A stretch of DNA of 64,000 nucleotides, taken from assembly GCA_020974905.1 (NCBI GenBank), contig CP087563.1, forward strand, positions 2,542,001 through 2,606,000, in the 5' to 3' direction. Made by a program: the position numbers and the translations under genes. Positions 1 through 8,349 of this stretch are shown here, one piece after another. Every line of letters begins with the position of its first letter. The first letter of the stretch is position 1. The stretch is from Planctomycetes bacterium syqfu. GTDB lineage: Bacteria; Planctomycetota; Phycisphaerae; Phycisphaerales; Phycisphaeraceae. The notes below the pieces were generated by a model. It was not told where the DNA came from. It searched no databases and worked only from the letters and a program-made list of their open reading frames with translations.

Positions 1-322
1 CATCAGTGACATTTCCACTGGCGCTACGGTAAACAATCGGTTTGCCCGGCTCTCCCGAATCCTCCTTTTGCAATACAAATGTTTGCGTTCGACGGTAAAC
101 GCCCTTTTCGATCAGCACGGTCACGCCACCATCAGGCAAGCCGGTCTTTCTCCTGAGCTGTCGTATTGCGTCCCTGGCTCCTTCAAGCGTTCGTAATGGC
201 GTTTCTTTTTTGCCATCATTAAAATCATGACCGGAAATGGAGACATAAATAGACTCACCTGCGCGACTGATTGATGGACATAGAAATCCTGTAACGAACA
301 GTAGAAAAAATACAGCACACAT
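1..322 (-). CDS. Secreted right-handed beta-helix protein, N-terminal part (cut by window edge)
   Basis: The frame runs off the left edge, leaving about 107 N-terminal residues. The first in-frame ATG (322-320) follows an in-frame TAA. Residues 1-21 form a signal peptide with a hydrophobic core (AVFFLLFVTGFLC), so the protein is exported. The mature start (YVSISGHDFNDGKKETPLRT, then a segment with LEGARDAIRQL and GGVTVLIEKGVY) matches the entry region of parallel beta-helix proteins of the pectate-lyase or polysaccharide-lyase fold. There the pattern is V-S-x-x-G-x-D-x-N-x-G-x-x-x-x-P-x-x-T-L-x-x-A-R-D. The catalytic part lies outside the window, so activity cannot be assigned. No clear Shine-Dalgarno precedes the ATG. 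Another 98-residue frame overlaps but lacks these features. Confidence 0.75.
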   Translation of the reverse strand, partial: MCAVFFLLFVTGFLCPSISRAGESIYVSISGHDFNDGKKETPLRTLEGARDAIRQLRRKTGLPDGGVTVLIEKGVYRRTQTFVLQKEDSGEPGKPIVYRSASGNVTD

Positions 323-525
323 ACGGCCTGTATATTTTTCACTTCTATCATCCAAACAGCTATCAGACAAAGTACAAATCCTTTATTCTGTATAAAGTCC
401 ATGTTACTAACATACAAAGTAATAATGCATGATATTCACCAGACACTCTGCCTATTGATACAAAAAACCAAGCGTTCATTGAAATCGAAAAGTCCGATGC
501 ACACCAACAACTTCCACACTGGTCT

Positions 526-1599
526 TTAACCGCCTGCGATTAAACTGGGCTCGACCATCAAAGTGGTCCGGGGTGCACTACGGTGGTTGATCCGCCACAG
601 GATTTGTTCAGCCGCTTTGATTCCTATGTCGTGCGCCATCACATCGATTTCCGCAGGCCGTGGATAAAGATTGGACACAACACGTTGTTCGTTGTTGCAG
701 GACACCACTTCCAGATCGACACCCGGTCGAATCCCACGCTTGAGCAGATGCTGATAAACGGCAGTGACAATGGTGTCCGAATCGACCATCAATCCTGTCG
801 GCCGGACTTTCATATCAAGCATCTGGTCGATGACCTGGGCGAGTTTGTCGTGATTGACCTGGTGAACTTGATCGGTCATTTCCATGATCTGGTCATCCAT
901 CAACAATGTTGCTTTGCAGTCATGCTCCTCAAGGAATTGGCCAAAGGCTTTACCACGCTCAAGCATCGCCCCATTATTTCTGCCGATATAGACGCAGTGC
1001 CGATGTTGTTTCTGGAGAAGGTATTGGCCGGCAAGACGCGCCACGGTGACATGGTTGACGAGAATTTGATCAAACCATTGGCTGGGCGTGTCGTTGGTTC
1101 CCATCACTTTGACGCAGGGATATTCCCACGCCGCTTTGACGACACTATCCGAATGCGAATCCAACCCTAGCAGGATCATGCCATCAAAACTGTATTTGGA
1201 AACCGTATTCAAAAAGCGATCGGCCTTGGCGACGCCGATCAGGATCAGCGTCAAGCCTTTTTTCTGTAACGATTCTTCAATGCCTGCCATCACATCCGTA
1301 TAGACCGAGTTACTGAGCAATGAGCGATGCCGCTTGAGCATGCACAGTGCGATGCGGTTGGTTCGGCGTACGCGGCCCTGTGGCAATGACTCGGGACTCT
1401 GCTTTTTGAAAGGATACCCCAACTCCAGCATTACACTTCGAACGCGTTGAGCCGTCTTCACCGAGACACTGGGCTTTTCATTGACCACCAAAGATACCGT
1501 GGCCAAGGACACCCCGGCCTTTTCAGCGACATGTTTGATGGAAACTTCTTTTGCCAAAACACCATTCCTCTTTCGTCGAAGCCCCGGTTCATTGCCCAA
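526..1599 (-). CDS. LacI-family transcriptional regulator
   Basis: The N-terminal HTH of the LacI family is clear at about residues 20-41 (IKHVAEKAGVSLATVSLVVN), followed by the hinge region and a periplasmic-binding-protein-like effector domain to the C-terminus. A TTG at 1557 preceded by AGAGGA gives a more typical start (LAKEVSIKHVAEKAG); the longer ATG start at 1599 adds 14 basic residues. It is divergent from the ABC transporter operon starting at 1758, across a very AT-rich gap. It therefore probably represses that operon and responds to a sugar released by, or imported for, the GH20-like enzyme at its end. The family assignment is secure; the effector is unknown. Confidence 0.9.
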   Translation of the reverse strand: MGNEPGLRRKRNGVLAKEVSIKHVAEKAGVSLATVSLVVNEKPSVSVKTAQRVRSVMLELGYPFKKQSPESLPQGRVRRTNRIALCMLKRHRSLLSNSVYTDVMAGIEESLQKKGLTLILIGVAKADRFLNTVSKYSFDGMILLGLDSHSDSVVKAAWEYPCVKVMGTNDTPSQWFDQILVNHVTVARLAGQYLLQKQHRHCVYIGRNNGAMLERGKAFGQFLEEHDCKATLLMDDQIMEMTDQVHQVNHDKLAQVIDQMLDMKVRPTGLMVDSDTIVTAVYQHLLKRGIRPGVDLEVVSCNNEQRVVSNLYPRPAEIDVMAHDIGIKAAEQILWRINHRSAPRTTLMVEPSLIAGG

Positions 1600-1648
1600 T
1601 CATAGAAGACTCGAATCGCAAGTCAATATTTTTTAAATTTTAAATTAC

Positions 1649-1661
1649 TAAAATTATTTTA
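1649..1661. promoter_or_regulatory. AT-rich palindrome in the LacI/ABC divergent promoter region
   Basis: TAAAATTATTTTA is a perfect palindrome (TAAAAT, central T, ATTTTA) within a 60-bp A/T tract between the divergent regulator and transporter genes. It is a candidate operator or promoter core. LacI operators usually carry a central CG, which is absent, so the link to the LacI gene is weak. Confidence 0.3.
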
Positions 1662-1757
1662 CAATTACTTTAAAATTTGTATCTTACAAAATATTTGATT
1701 TTTAAAATTTACTTTATACAATCCACCACAGACTCGTTTCGAACACGGATTACCTTC

Positions 1758-2918
1758 ATGCCCAACCCCGCTTCAACATCTTTGCCAATCACAAACGACG
1801 CAAAAAAAGCGAACGCGGGCACCCTCAGCCAGCGTCAACTCATCTGCATGAACTTTTCCAAGCACAGGCTGGCGGTGATTTGTCTGTATGTGCTGGGACT
1901 GATGTATCTGCTAGCAATCTTTGCTGAGTTCTTTGCACCGTACACGCCCAATCACAAGATTCTGACCGATGCCTATGCCCCGCCGCAGCCGATCCTTTGG
2001 AACTGGCGGGAGGGTTTGCATACGCATCTGCTGCACCGGCAACTGGATCCGATGACGTTGGCCCGTACATACAGCATCGAGCCGGATGCAACGGTGCCAC
2101 TTGGCTTTTTTGTAACCGGCCAGCCCTACAAGCTCTGCGGACTCATTCCGATGCAGCGACACTTCTTTGGTGTCGATCAACAAGCCTTTGCCAAACACGA
2201 TCCCGATGCAACGCTGGTGCCCACTTTTTTCCTGCTGGGATCGGACAAATACGGGCAGGACATTCTCACTCGGATTCTCTATGGTGCGCGTGTGTCGCTG
2301 TCTGTGGGCTTGGTGTCGATTGTGATGACGTTTATTCTGGGTGTCACCATCGGGGGTATTTCCGGGTACATGGGCGGTTGGATGGACACGGCGATTCAGC
2401 GATTGATCGAGATGATCAACGCGTTCCCCAAGCTGCCTCTGTGGCTGGCTGCGGGAGCGGCATTGCCCCAGGATTGGCCGCCGCTGAATGTGTATTTTGC
2501 GATCACGGTCGCATTGAGTTTGTTGGGCTGGACGGGGTTGGCGCGCGTGGTGCGTGGTAAATTCTTGAGCCTGCGTGAAGAAGACTACGCGGTAGCGGCA
2601 AGGTTGATGGGGGCAGGTCATTGCCGAATTATTTTCCGTCACCTGTTGCCGGGCTTTACCAGTCACATCATCATCGCGCTGACGATGAGTATTCCCGCGA
2701 TGATTCTGGGCGAGACCACATTAAGTTTTCTGGGACTGGGGCTCAGGCCGCCGTTGGTGAGTTGGGGCGTGATGCTTCAGGATTGCCTGAGCATGGAAGT
2801 GGTGGCCAACTACCCCTGGTTGATGTTACCTGCTGTGTTCATCGTGCTGGTGGTGTTGAGCTTCAACTTTGCGGGCGATGGTTTGCGTGATGCGGCTGAT
2901 CCCTACAGTTCACGATGA
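1758..2918 (+). CDS. Oligopeptide/oligosaccharide ABC transporter permease (DppC/OppC type)
   Basis: This is an inner-membrane permease of the Opp/Dpp class. The ATG at 1758 starts MPNPAST; upstream codons are possible but cover the AT-rich promoter. The first membrane segment (LAVICLYVLGLMYLLAIFAEFF) is followed by a periplasmic stretch of about 110 residues, longer than in typical DppC proteins. Five more membrane spans follow. The cytoplasmic EAA loop is seen as AARLMGAGHCRIIFRHLLPG, the ATPase contact. Its stop overlaps the next start (ATGA at 2915-2918), indicating translational coupling. The operon order is permease C, two ATPases, then a binding-protein/permease B fusion. A glycan oligomer is a likely substrate because a GH20-like gene closes the operon. 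Confidence 0.88.
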   Translation: MPNPASTSLPITNDAKKANAGTLSQRQLICMNFSKHRLAVICLYVLGLMYLLAIFAEFFAPYTPNHKILTDAYAPPQPILWNWREGLHTHLLHRQLDPMTLARTYSIEPDATVPLGFFVTGQPYKLCGLIPMQRHFFGVDQQAFAKHDPDATLVPTFFLLGSDKYGQDILTRILYGARVSLSVGLVSIVMTFILGVTIGGISGYMGGWMDTAIQRLIEMINAFPKLPLWLAAGAALPQDWPPLNVYFAITVALSLLGWTGLARVVRGKFLSLREEDYAVAARLMGAGHCRIIFRHLLPGFTSHIIIALTMSIPAMILGETTLSFLGLGLRPPLVSWGVMLQDCLSMEVVANYPWLMLPAVFIVLVVLSFNFAGDGLRDAADPYSSR

Positions 2919-3985
2919 CGAGGTGTGACTTGAATGAAACGATGACACAACTGCCCCAAGACAATGCCACGAATCAGGAAACCAGCCCGGTGCTATCGGT
3001 ACGCGACCTGCAAGTCCACTTCAAGACGCATGAAGGTTTGATCCGCGCGGTCAATGGTGTGAGTTTCGACGTGCCACGCGGTAGCATCGTCGGACTGGTT
3101 GGCGAATCGGGTTGCGGTAAAAGTGTGACGGCCTATTCGATTCTGCGTCTGATTCAAAAGCCAGGTTTCATTGCTGGCGGGAAAATTCTGTTTCACCCGC
3201 AGGAGCAATCATCGTTTGACATCTGCCAACTCAGCGAAAAATCACGTCAACTTTTTGAAATGCGTGGCGGACTGGCAAGCATGATTTTTCAGGAACCGAT
3301 GACTGCTTTGTCGCCGGTTCACACGGTGGGCAATCAGATCACCGAAGCGATCATGCTCCATAAAGATGTCACGTATCAACAAGCTCGACAAATGGCCATC
3401 GACATGTTGAGTAAAGTCGGCATTCCCGGCCCCCAACGACGCATTGATCAATACACGTTTGAACTTTCCGGGGGGATGCGTCAACGGGTGATGATTGCCA
3501 TGGCACTGGTCTGCCGACCGCAACTGCTCATTGCAGACGAACCGACGACGGCGTTGGACGTCACCATTCAGGCCCAAATCATGCGGCTGATCAAAGACCT
3601 TCAAGCCGAGATGGGCACCAGTACCATTCTGATCACACATGACCTGGGCGTCGTCGGGCAGATGTGCGATCACGTGGTGGTCATGTATCTTGGCCGTGTC
3701 GTCGAATCAGGTCCGGTGCGCCAGATCATTCATCACCCGCGCCATCCGTATACGCAGGGTTTGTTGGCATCACTACCGAGCCTTGCCATGGAACACGCGC
3801 AATTGCCATCGATTGCCGGCAGTGTCCCGAACCTGACCGACATCCCGCGGGGCTGCCCGTTTCACCCGCGATGTCCTCATGCCAAAGAAGGTGCCTGCGA
3901 TGTCGGCAAGCCCCCTGAATTGGTGACGTTGCTCAACGGCCAATGTGCAGCATGCGTCCGAGTAAACGAGATTGAACATGAGTGA
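2915..3985 (+). CDS. ABC transporter ATP-binding protein (OppD/DppD type)
   Basis: This is the first of two ATPases that power the transporter. Walker A is GESGCGKS at about residues 63-70, the signature motif is LSGGMRQR, and Walker B is LLIADEPTTALDV. The D-loop and switch histidine follow (ILITHDLGVVG). A C-terminal Opp/Dpp extension contains GCPFHPRCPHAKEGAC, the cysteine-rich segment typical of this subfamily. The start overlaps the stop of the upstream permease by four bases. The length of 356 residues is normal for OppD-like proteins (about 330-350). Confidence 0.92.
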   Translation: MTRCDLNETMTQLPQDNATNQETSPVLSVRDLQVHFKTHEGLIRAVNGVSFDVPRGSIVGLVGESGCGKSVTAYSILRLIQKPGFIAGGKILFHPQEQSSFDICQLSEKSRQLFEMRGGLASMIFQEPMTALSPVHTVGNQITEAIMLHKDVTYQQARQMAIDMLSKVGIPGPQRRIDQYTFELSGGMRQRVMIAMALVCRPQLLIADEPTTALDVTIQAQIMRLIKDLQAEMGTSTILITHDLGVVGQMCDHVVVMYLGRVVESGPVRQIIHHPRHPYTQGLLASLPSLAMEHAQLPSIAGSVPNLTDIPRGCPFHPRCPHAKEGACDVGKPPELVTLLNGQCAACVRVNEIEHE

Positions 3986-5042
3986 CCAAACCGCACAACC
4001 CATTTTGTCCGTGCACGATCTATGCAAGCATTTTCCGATCTATTCGCAGGGATTGCTCAAGCGTCAGACCGGCAATGTCAAGGCGGTCGACCACGTGAGC
4101 TTTGATTTGACGCAGGGCAAAACGCTGGGCATCGTCGGCGAGTCAGGCTGTGGCAAAACCACCACGGGACGCGCGATCCTGCGAGCCATCAACCCAACCA
4201 GCGGGCAGGTCCACTTCCGACACGACGGCCAAATGGTCGACCTGGCCGGATTGTCCAACAAGCAACTCAAACCCCTGCGTCGACAGATGCAGATGATTTT
4301 TCAGGATCCCTTTGCGTCGCTTAACCCGCGCATGACCGTCGGCGCCCTGGTTCGCGAACCCCTGGACATCTACCACATCGGCACGATGAAACAGCGCACC
4401 GAAAAGGTCAAACAAATACTCGCCCGTGTCGGCATTCGTCCGGAATACAGCACGCGTTACCCGCATGCTTTTTCCGGTGGACAACGGCAGCGCATCGTTA
4501 TCGCCCGGGCCTTGATTCTCCAACCGGCGTTGATCATTGCTGATGAAGCCGTTTCCGCGCTGGATGTCTCGGTACAGGCACAGGTGATCAACCTGTTGGC
4601 CGAACTCAAGGAAGAGCTGAACCTGACAATGATTTTCATCGCTCACGATTTAAGCGTTGTCAAGCACATCTGCGATGAAGTGGCGGTCATGTATGCCGGT
4701 CGTATCGTGGAAAAAGCACCAACGCAACAACTCTTTGCGGCACCGCATCATCCCTACACACAGACCCTTCTCAGCGCCGTCCCCAATCCTGATCCGGATG
4801 TGCCGATGAATTTGGGCGTCACTGGCGAAGTGGCGGACGTGGGCAACCTTCCCAATGGCTGTGCATTTCACCCACGTTGCGAACACTGTGAAGCGATCTG
4901 CAAACAGACTATCCCGGCGCAACGGCATACCGACAACCAACGACTCATTGCCTGTCATCTCAAACCAACCCTTGACGAGCAATCGCACAGGGAACATGAA
5001 AACGAAACTGCAAACGGAATTCAAGTGATCAATCAACCATGA
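3978..5042 (+). CDS. ABC transporter ATP-binding protein (OppF/DppF type)
   Basis: This is the second ATPase of the transporter. Walker A is GESGCGKTT, the signature is FSGGQRQR, and Walker B is LIIADEAVSALDVS. Here the usual ADEP has become ADEA, a mild change just after the catalytic glutamate. The C-terminal oligopeptide extension with GCAFHPRCEHCEAIC is present. I use the ATG at 3978 (MSDQTAQP), which overlaps the preceding stop by eight bases; a TTG six bases earlier is less likely. The stop overlaps the next gene's ATG (ATGA, 5039-5042), so the whole operon appears translationally coupled. Confidence 0.92.
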   Translation: MSDQTAQPILSVHDLCKHFPIYSQGLLKRQTGNVKAVDHVSFDLTQGKTLGIVGESGCGKTTTGRAILRAINPTSGQVHFRHDGQMVDLAGLSNKQLKPLRRQMQMIFQDPFASLNPRMTVGALVREPLDIYHIGTMKQRTEKVKQILARVGIRPEYSTRYPHAFSGGQRQRIVIARALILQPALIIADEAVSALDVSVQAQVINLLAELKEELNLTMIFIAHDLSVVKHICDEVAVMYAGRIVEKAPTQQLFAAPHHPYTQTLLSAVPNPDPDVPMNLGVTGEVADVGNLPNGCAFHPRCEHCEAICKQTIPAQRHTDNQRLIACHLKPTLDEQSHREHENETANGIQVINQP

Positions 5043-8000
5043 AAAAGTCCATTCACATTCTGATTCGCAGCCTCGTCGTCGCAGCCGGATGCCTGTTGAT
5101 TTTGATCGGTGCAGCCCAATTCCTGGCGCCTTCCCTATCCCGGACGCCGCAAAAAATCGATATCAATCAACGCCAGACTGCCGACGCCATGCGTGATCCA
5201 CAGATTGATCTGGATCACCCGTTGGTGCTGTATAAACAGGTGGATTACGCGCAAGGCAAGCTCGCAACATGGTTCCCAAAAGGCGAATCTTCCCTACTCA
5301 AGAAGCTGGTCGAGCAAAGTAAACTTCCACCGGTCGAGCATCGCGTCGGCCCGGAACCGGCGGTCTTCAAATCCATTGACGACACAGGACAATACGGCGG
5401 ATCGTGGCTGCGCGTCGCAACGTCGACAAGCCAGATTGACGGATTCCTGAACTACACCATTCGCGGTTCGGCACTGGTACGCTATTCGCCCAATGGTTAC
5501 CCCATCGTCCCGGGGTTGGCAAAATCCTATGACGTCAACGATGACAACACGGTCTTCACCTTTCACCTGCGAAAAGGCGTCCGCTGGTCCGACGGCCAAC
5601 CGTTCACGGCTGACGATATCCTTTTCTGGTGGCAATACTGGGCTCAATGGGAAGATTCACAAACCCACGACAAAATCGGTTACATCCCCGAAACCATGAA
5701 AGTCAAAGGCCTCGTCGGTGATGTGCGAAAAATCGATGATTACACGATTCAATACAGCTTCCCAAAAACCAATGCCATCTTTCTGGAATACATGGCCTCG
5801 GCAAGAGGTGTGCTCTACACCGCGCTGCCTGCCCATTACCTGAAGCAGTATCATCCCGCTTTTGCCGACCGACTGTTCCTTGAGCAGATTAAAGCCCAAC
5901 ATCAACTGGCAACGGACAAAGCGGTGTTCGACTGGGCTGCGAATCTCAACAATCCCCTGCGTCCCTCGCTGGCACCGTGGATCATGCGAACCCAACGCAG
6001 CAACGGCCCCTACACCCTGGTGCGCAATCCCTATTACTGGGCTGTCGACGAACAAGGCAATCAACTGCCATACCTGGATCGGGTTGTTTTCCAGATCAAA
6101 AATGCCGGTGTGGAGAACTTGGCATTGAGCAATGGCGAAGTGACTTTTCAAAAAGCCAAATTTGCGGATTACACGCTGCTGATGTCTCAGCGTGACAAAG
6201 GTCAATACGATGTACTGCACTGGTATCCTTCGCGTCGCAGCGATCTGACTGTTTACCCCAACATCAATCGCAAGATCGATCCCGGCGATCCACACACGCA
6301 ATGGAAGCACGAGATTCTCAATGACGTTCGTTTTCGCAAAGCCCTTTCACTGGCCATCCGACGGCAACGAATCATTGATGCCGAGTGGGCAGGCGTAGGG
6401 CATCCATCGCAAATCGAGCCGGGCCCCGCATCGGTGTATCACAACCCCGAGCTGGCCGAGAGCTTCATTGCATATGACCCGACGCAAGCCGATCGACTGC
6501 TCGACGACATGGGCTTGACTCAACGGGATCACGAAGGCTACCGCACTTTTGCCAACGGGGATCGGATGACTTTCATCATGATCACCGGCTCAAGCCAGTC
6601 CACCACCCGTGCCTGTCAATTCATTCTCGAAGACTGGCAGAAGGTGGGCGTTCGTGCGTTACTCTCAGAAAAACCGGGACGTTTGTACCAGATCGAAAAA
6701 TTCGGTCGGACCGCGGACCTGCTTGTGGGCAGTGACAATTCCTCACACAACCCATTGACGGGAGGCATCTTTTTCCCGGACAATCGCCACTGTTCCTATG
6801 CCAGTGCGTTCGGTGCCTGGTATCACGATGGCGGGATGCTGGGCCAGGCCGATGACAAACTGGCACCGCCACCTGACCATCCGCTGCGTCGAATCATGCA
6901 GTTGTTTGACAAGGCTAGCACCATTGCCAACCCTGTCGAGCGAAGTAATGTTTTCAAGCCAGCCCTGGATCTCTTTGCCCAAAATGTCTATGCGATTTCC
7001 ATCGCCACGCCGCCGCCTGCGGTTTATGTGCGCAAGACTGATCTGAAAAATGCACCACCGATGGCCATCGCCAGTTTCATTGACTATCGCACGCCCAACA
7101 ATGCCGTGCCGGAAATGTGGTACCTGCAACAAACCAATCAGAACGAAGCGGACCGTGCTGCCATCATCGACGAGATCGATCATGTCACGCTCGACAAAAT
7201 CGACCTTGCGCAAAGTGTTGCTTCCGTGACACCCGCCGGCCATTGGCTGCACCGACTCATTAAGGGTTGCGCCCTGTTGATCGGACTTGGCCTGCTCGTG
7301 CTTGTGGGGATTCGCCACCCCTTTGTCATTCGCCGACTGCTGATCATGATTCCCACTTTGGCGATCATCTCCGTCATTGTTTTTATCATGATTCAATTAC
7401 CGCCGGGTGACTACCTGGAAACGCGAATCAGCCAACTTCAAGACAGCGGCCAGAGTGTCTCTCACCAGGAAATCGCCCAACTTCGCCAACGCTTTCACCT
7501 GGACGATCCCCCAATCATTCGCTACTTCAAATGGATGGGACTGACTTATTTCAGTACGTTCAGCGACGCGGACAAAGGACTGCTCCAAGGCAACCTGGGT
7601 CTTTCCATGTCGGAGAACAAACCCGTCAACGACATCGTAGGCGACCGCATTCTCCTGACCATCCTCATCTCGATCGGCACCATTTTTCTCACATGGGCCT
7701 TGGCTTTACCCATCGGCATCTATTCTGCCGTCAAGCAATATTCCATCGGCGACTACCTGCTGACCCTCCTGGGTTTCATCGGCATGTGCGTCCCGCAATT
7801 CCTTCTGGCACTGGTCACCATCTACCTGGCTGGACGCTACCTTAACATCCATGTCAGCGGCCTGTTCTCCGTCGAGTATGCCCTGGCTCCTCACTGGACA
7901 TGGGGCAAAGTCGTCGACCTGCTCAAACACATCTGGGTGCCCATCCTCGTCCTGGGCGTCGGCGGTACCGCGGGCATGATCCGCATCATGCGTGCCAACC

Positions 8001-8344
8001 TGCTTGATGAATTGAAAAAGCCCTACGTCACCACCGCGCGCGCCAAAGGCCTGGGGCCCATCAAACTTCTGGTAAAATATCCCGTCCGAATCGCGATGAA
8101 TCCCTTTATTTCAGGCATCGGCAGCATCTTCCCGCACCTGATCTCCGGCGGAGCAATCGTGGCCATGGTCTTGAGCCTGCCCACCGTCGGCCCGATGATG
8201 ATCCAGGCTGTGATGATCGAAGACACCCAGTTGGCCGGCTCCATGCTCATGGTCCTGAGCCTGCTGGCTGTGGCTGGTGTCCTCGTCAGTGACCTGCTAC
8301 TCATCGCGGTCGATCCAAGAATCCGCATCGGAGGCAAAGGCTAA
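5039..8344 (+). CDS. Fusion of solute-binding protein (SBP family 5) and DppB/OppB-type permease
   Basis: One continuous 1101-residue frame holds two usually separate transporter parts. Residues 9-30 are an N-terminal hydrophobic segment (signal or anchor). Residues ~95-620 are an extracellular solute-binding family 5 domain; GVRWSDGQPFTADDILFWWQ is the classic motif. Residues ~735-757 are a membrane segment (ALLIGLGLLVLVGI). From ~758 the protein is a DppB-like permease, starting RRLLIMIPTLAIISVIVFIM and including the loop typified by RQRFHLDDPPIIRYFKWMG. Its EAA loop is near residues 997-1026 (TTARAKGLGPIKLLVKYPVR). The first permease and both ATPases lie directly upstream, so this gene completes the transporter. 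The binding domain would be tethered to the outer face of the membrane. A missed stop between two genes is unlikely because the frame is open throughout. Confidence 0.88.
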   Translation: MKKSIHILIRSLVVAAGCLLILIGAAQFLAPSLSRTPQKIDINQRQTADAMRDPQIDLDHPLVLYKQVDYAQGKLATWFPKGESSLLKKLVEQSKLPPVEHRVGPEPAVFKSIDDTGQYGGSWLRVATSTSQIDGFLNYTIRGSALVRYSPNGYPIVPGLAKSYDVNDDNTVFTFHLRKGVRWSDGQPFTADDILFWWQYWAQWEDSQTHDKIGYIPETMKVKGLVGDVRKIDDYTIQYSFPKTNAIFLEYMASARGVLYTALPAHYLKQYHPAFADRLFLEQIKAQHQLATDKAVFDWAANLNNPLRPSLAPWIMRTQRSNGPYTLVRNPYYWAVDEQGNQLPYLDRVVFQIKNAGVENLALSNGEVTFQKAKFADYTLLMSQRDKGQYDVLHWYPSRRSDLTVYPNINRKIDPGDPHTQWKHEILNDVRFRKALSLAIRRQRIIDAEWAGVGHPSQIEPGPASVYHNPELAESFIAYDPTQADRLLDDMGLTQRDHEGYRTFANGDRMTFIMITGSSQSTTRACQFILEDWQKVGVRALLSEKPGRLYQIEKFGRTADLLVGSDNSSHNPLTGGIFFPDNRHCSYASAFGAWYHDGGMLGQADDKLAPPPDHPLRRIMQLFDKASTIANPVERSNVFKPALDLFAQNVYAISIATPPPAVYVRKTDLKNAPPMAIASFIDYRTPNNAVPEMWYLQQTNQNEADRAAIIDEIDHVTLDKIDLAQSVASVTPAGHWLHRLIKGCALLIGLGLLVLVGIRHPFVIRRLLIMIPTLAIISVIVFIMIQLPPGDYLETRISQLQDSGQSVSHQEIAQLRQRFHLDDPPIIRYFKWMGLTYFSTFSDADKGLLQGNLGLSMSENKPVNDIVGDRILLTILISIGTIFLTWALALPIGIYSAVKQYSIGDYLLTLLGFIGMCVPQFLLALVTIYLAGRYLNIHVSGLFSVEYALAPHWTWGKVVDLLKHIWVPILVLGVGGTAGMIRIMRANLLDELKKPYVTTARAKGLGPIKLLVKYPVRIAMNPFISGIGSIFPHLISGGAIVAMVLSLPTVGPMMIQAVMIEDTQLAGSMLMVLSLLAVAGVLVSDLLLIAVDPRIRIGGKG

Positions 8345-8349
8345 AACCC

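Noticed and set aside
583-1170. Plus-strand frame of 195 codons opposite the LacI gene
   Set aside because: It is antisense to a clear LacI-family protein and has no family features.
1911-2666. Minus-strand frame of 251 codons opposite the permease
   Set aside because: It is antisense to a clearly recognised membrane permease, and its composition is typical of a shadow frame.
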